A model generated the notes under the pieces. The model worked only from the letters and a program-made list of their open reading frames with translations, made no database searches and was not told the DNA's origin. Positions 63,542 to 64,000 of a DNA stretch of 64,000 bases are shown one piece after another; within the stretch, counting starts at the first letter, position 1; the number at the start of each line of letters is the position of its first letter. Position numbers and translations under genes: made by a program. Source of the stretch: Anaeromicropila populeti (GTDB lineage Bacteria; Bacillota; Clostridia; Lachnospirales; Lachnospiraceae); assembly GCF_900112775.1 (NCBI RefSeq), contig NZ_FOYZ01000006.1:35037-99036 (forward strand). The letters run 5' to 3'.

Positions 63542-63708
63542 ATGACAGATAAGGAAAAGGAAAAGCAGAGGAGAGAAGAGGAGGAAAGAAGGGAAGAAGG
63601 GAAGAAGAAGCAAAGCAGAGGGAATATGAAAGATTGTCCAAACAATATAATGAGGCAAAAGAAATGGAAGAGAAATATTATCAGAAACTTTATATCGAGA
63701 ATATTTGA
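63542..63708 (+). pseudogene. Probable frameshifted coiled-coil ORF
   Basis: From the ATG at 63542 (GGGGAG upstream) the frame gives MTDKEKEKQRREEEERREE and then loses sense. A different frame from about 63601 continues as EAKQREYERLSKQYNEAKEM and on to a TGA at 63708, a convincing coiled coil. The two parts are joined across a long purine run (63551-63612), a likely place for a slipped base or a sequencing error. Restored, it would be a charged helical protein of about 55 residues in the type VII cluster. Confidence 0.5.
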
Positions 63709-63761
63709 CATATGGTACACGAGCATATAATATACATAGACAAATGATGGAGGTATGGTAA

Positions 63762-64000
63762 ATGAAATGTGATTTTTACATAAACCCCCAGGCGGTTGCA
63801 GAAACGATCGATAAGCTAGATTTGGTGATTCAAGATATTATTTCTAATCTTAAAGAGGTAGAAGCAATTATTGCACAAAATGATACAAAGAAATTATGGA
63901 AAGGAAAAACATGGGATAGTTTCCTGGAACAGTATAATCAATGGCACGAGTTATATTATCAGAAAATTTCGGAGCTGATTCTATTTCAGTATTGTTTAGT
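63762..64000 (+). CDS. WXG100-like protein, N-terminal part (runs off window)
   Basis: 79 codons visible from the ATG at 63762 behind GGAGG. The translation begins MKCDFYINPQAVAETIDKLD and forms a helix, a turn with LWKGKTWDSF, and a second helix, the hairpin plan of WXG100/LXG-type secretion substrates. Presumably a substrate or adaptor of the type VII system begun at 62887. The C-terminal part is unknown. Confidence 0.7.
   Translation, partial: MKCDFYINPQAVAETIDKLDLVIQDIISNLKEVEAIIAQNDTKKLWKGKTWDSFLEQYNQWHELYYQKISELILFQYCL

Overview
The window looks like chromosome of an AT-rich, motile, anaerobic Gram-positive bacterium of the Clostridia, most likely Lachnospiraceae. This rests on DapL-type lysine biosynthesis, several methyl-accepting chemotaxis proteins, an LTA-synthase-like sulfatase, LuxS, Agr-type peptide signalling, AGGAGG ribosome sites, TTGACA/TATAAT promoters, and the start of a type VII secretion cluster. 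No rRNA, tRNA or CRISPR array was seen.

Layout. 1-5.6 kb: end of dapL, a lytic transglycosylase, a six-helix chemotaxis receptor, two unknown small proteins, luxS, trpS. 5.8-10.8 kb: a five-gene operon (MFS transporter, class III aminotransferase, zinc dehydrogenase, HAD phosphatase, DUF1349) behind a promoter with a perfect palindromic operator; the same operator recurs before a Cache chemoreceptor at 17.2 kb. 10.9-12.6 kb: an oxidoreductase, then yjdF with its riboswitch. 12.9-15.1 kb: a RiPP-like locus, with a precursor carrying 20 tandem Cys-containing hexapeptides beside a radical SAM/SPASM enzyme that has a MazG-like C-terminal domain. 15.2-19.3 kb: MalY-type lyase, cyclase, chemoreceptor. 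19.3-25 kb (minus): polyamine transporter potABCD with its regulator, then aroC. 25.1-33.8 kb: a 45-residue ORF, a high-cysteine protein, an SDR protein, pdxST, AraC regulator and MATE pump, a serine hydrolase, and a metallo-beta-lactamase-fold protein lacking metal ligands. 33.8-37 kb: TPP riboswitch and thiE-thiD-thiC, with a palindrome-rich repeat between switch and genes.

39.2-46.8 kb is the most striking part. A subtilisin-like protease gene is split by a 6,631-bp element. The element is bounded by an 8-bp direct repeat (CAGCGGGG) and carries an Agr-like response regulator, histidine kinase and autoinducer prepeptide (no AgrB), a nitrilase-family hydrolase, and three consecutive serine recombinases, the last ending 5 bp before the right repeat. 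Precise removal restores an open 311-codon protease reading frame. The junction lies immediately before the codon of the oxyanion-hole Asn, so the insertion separates Asp/His from Asn/Ser.

46.9-64 kb: MATE transporter, mgsA, a chemoreceptor, a decayed transporter/two-component locus fused to the edge of a DUF4132 locus (1,689-residue protein), DUF4397 protein, SPL-type radical SAM protein, ArsC/Spx-like protein, a serine hydrolase with an ABC-2 exporter operon, and type VII secretion-associated small proteins running off the end (DUF4176, an unknown, a frameshifted coiled-coil ORF, a WXG100-like ORF).
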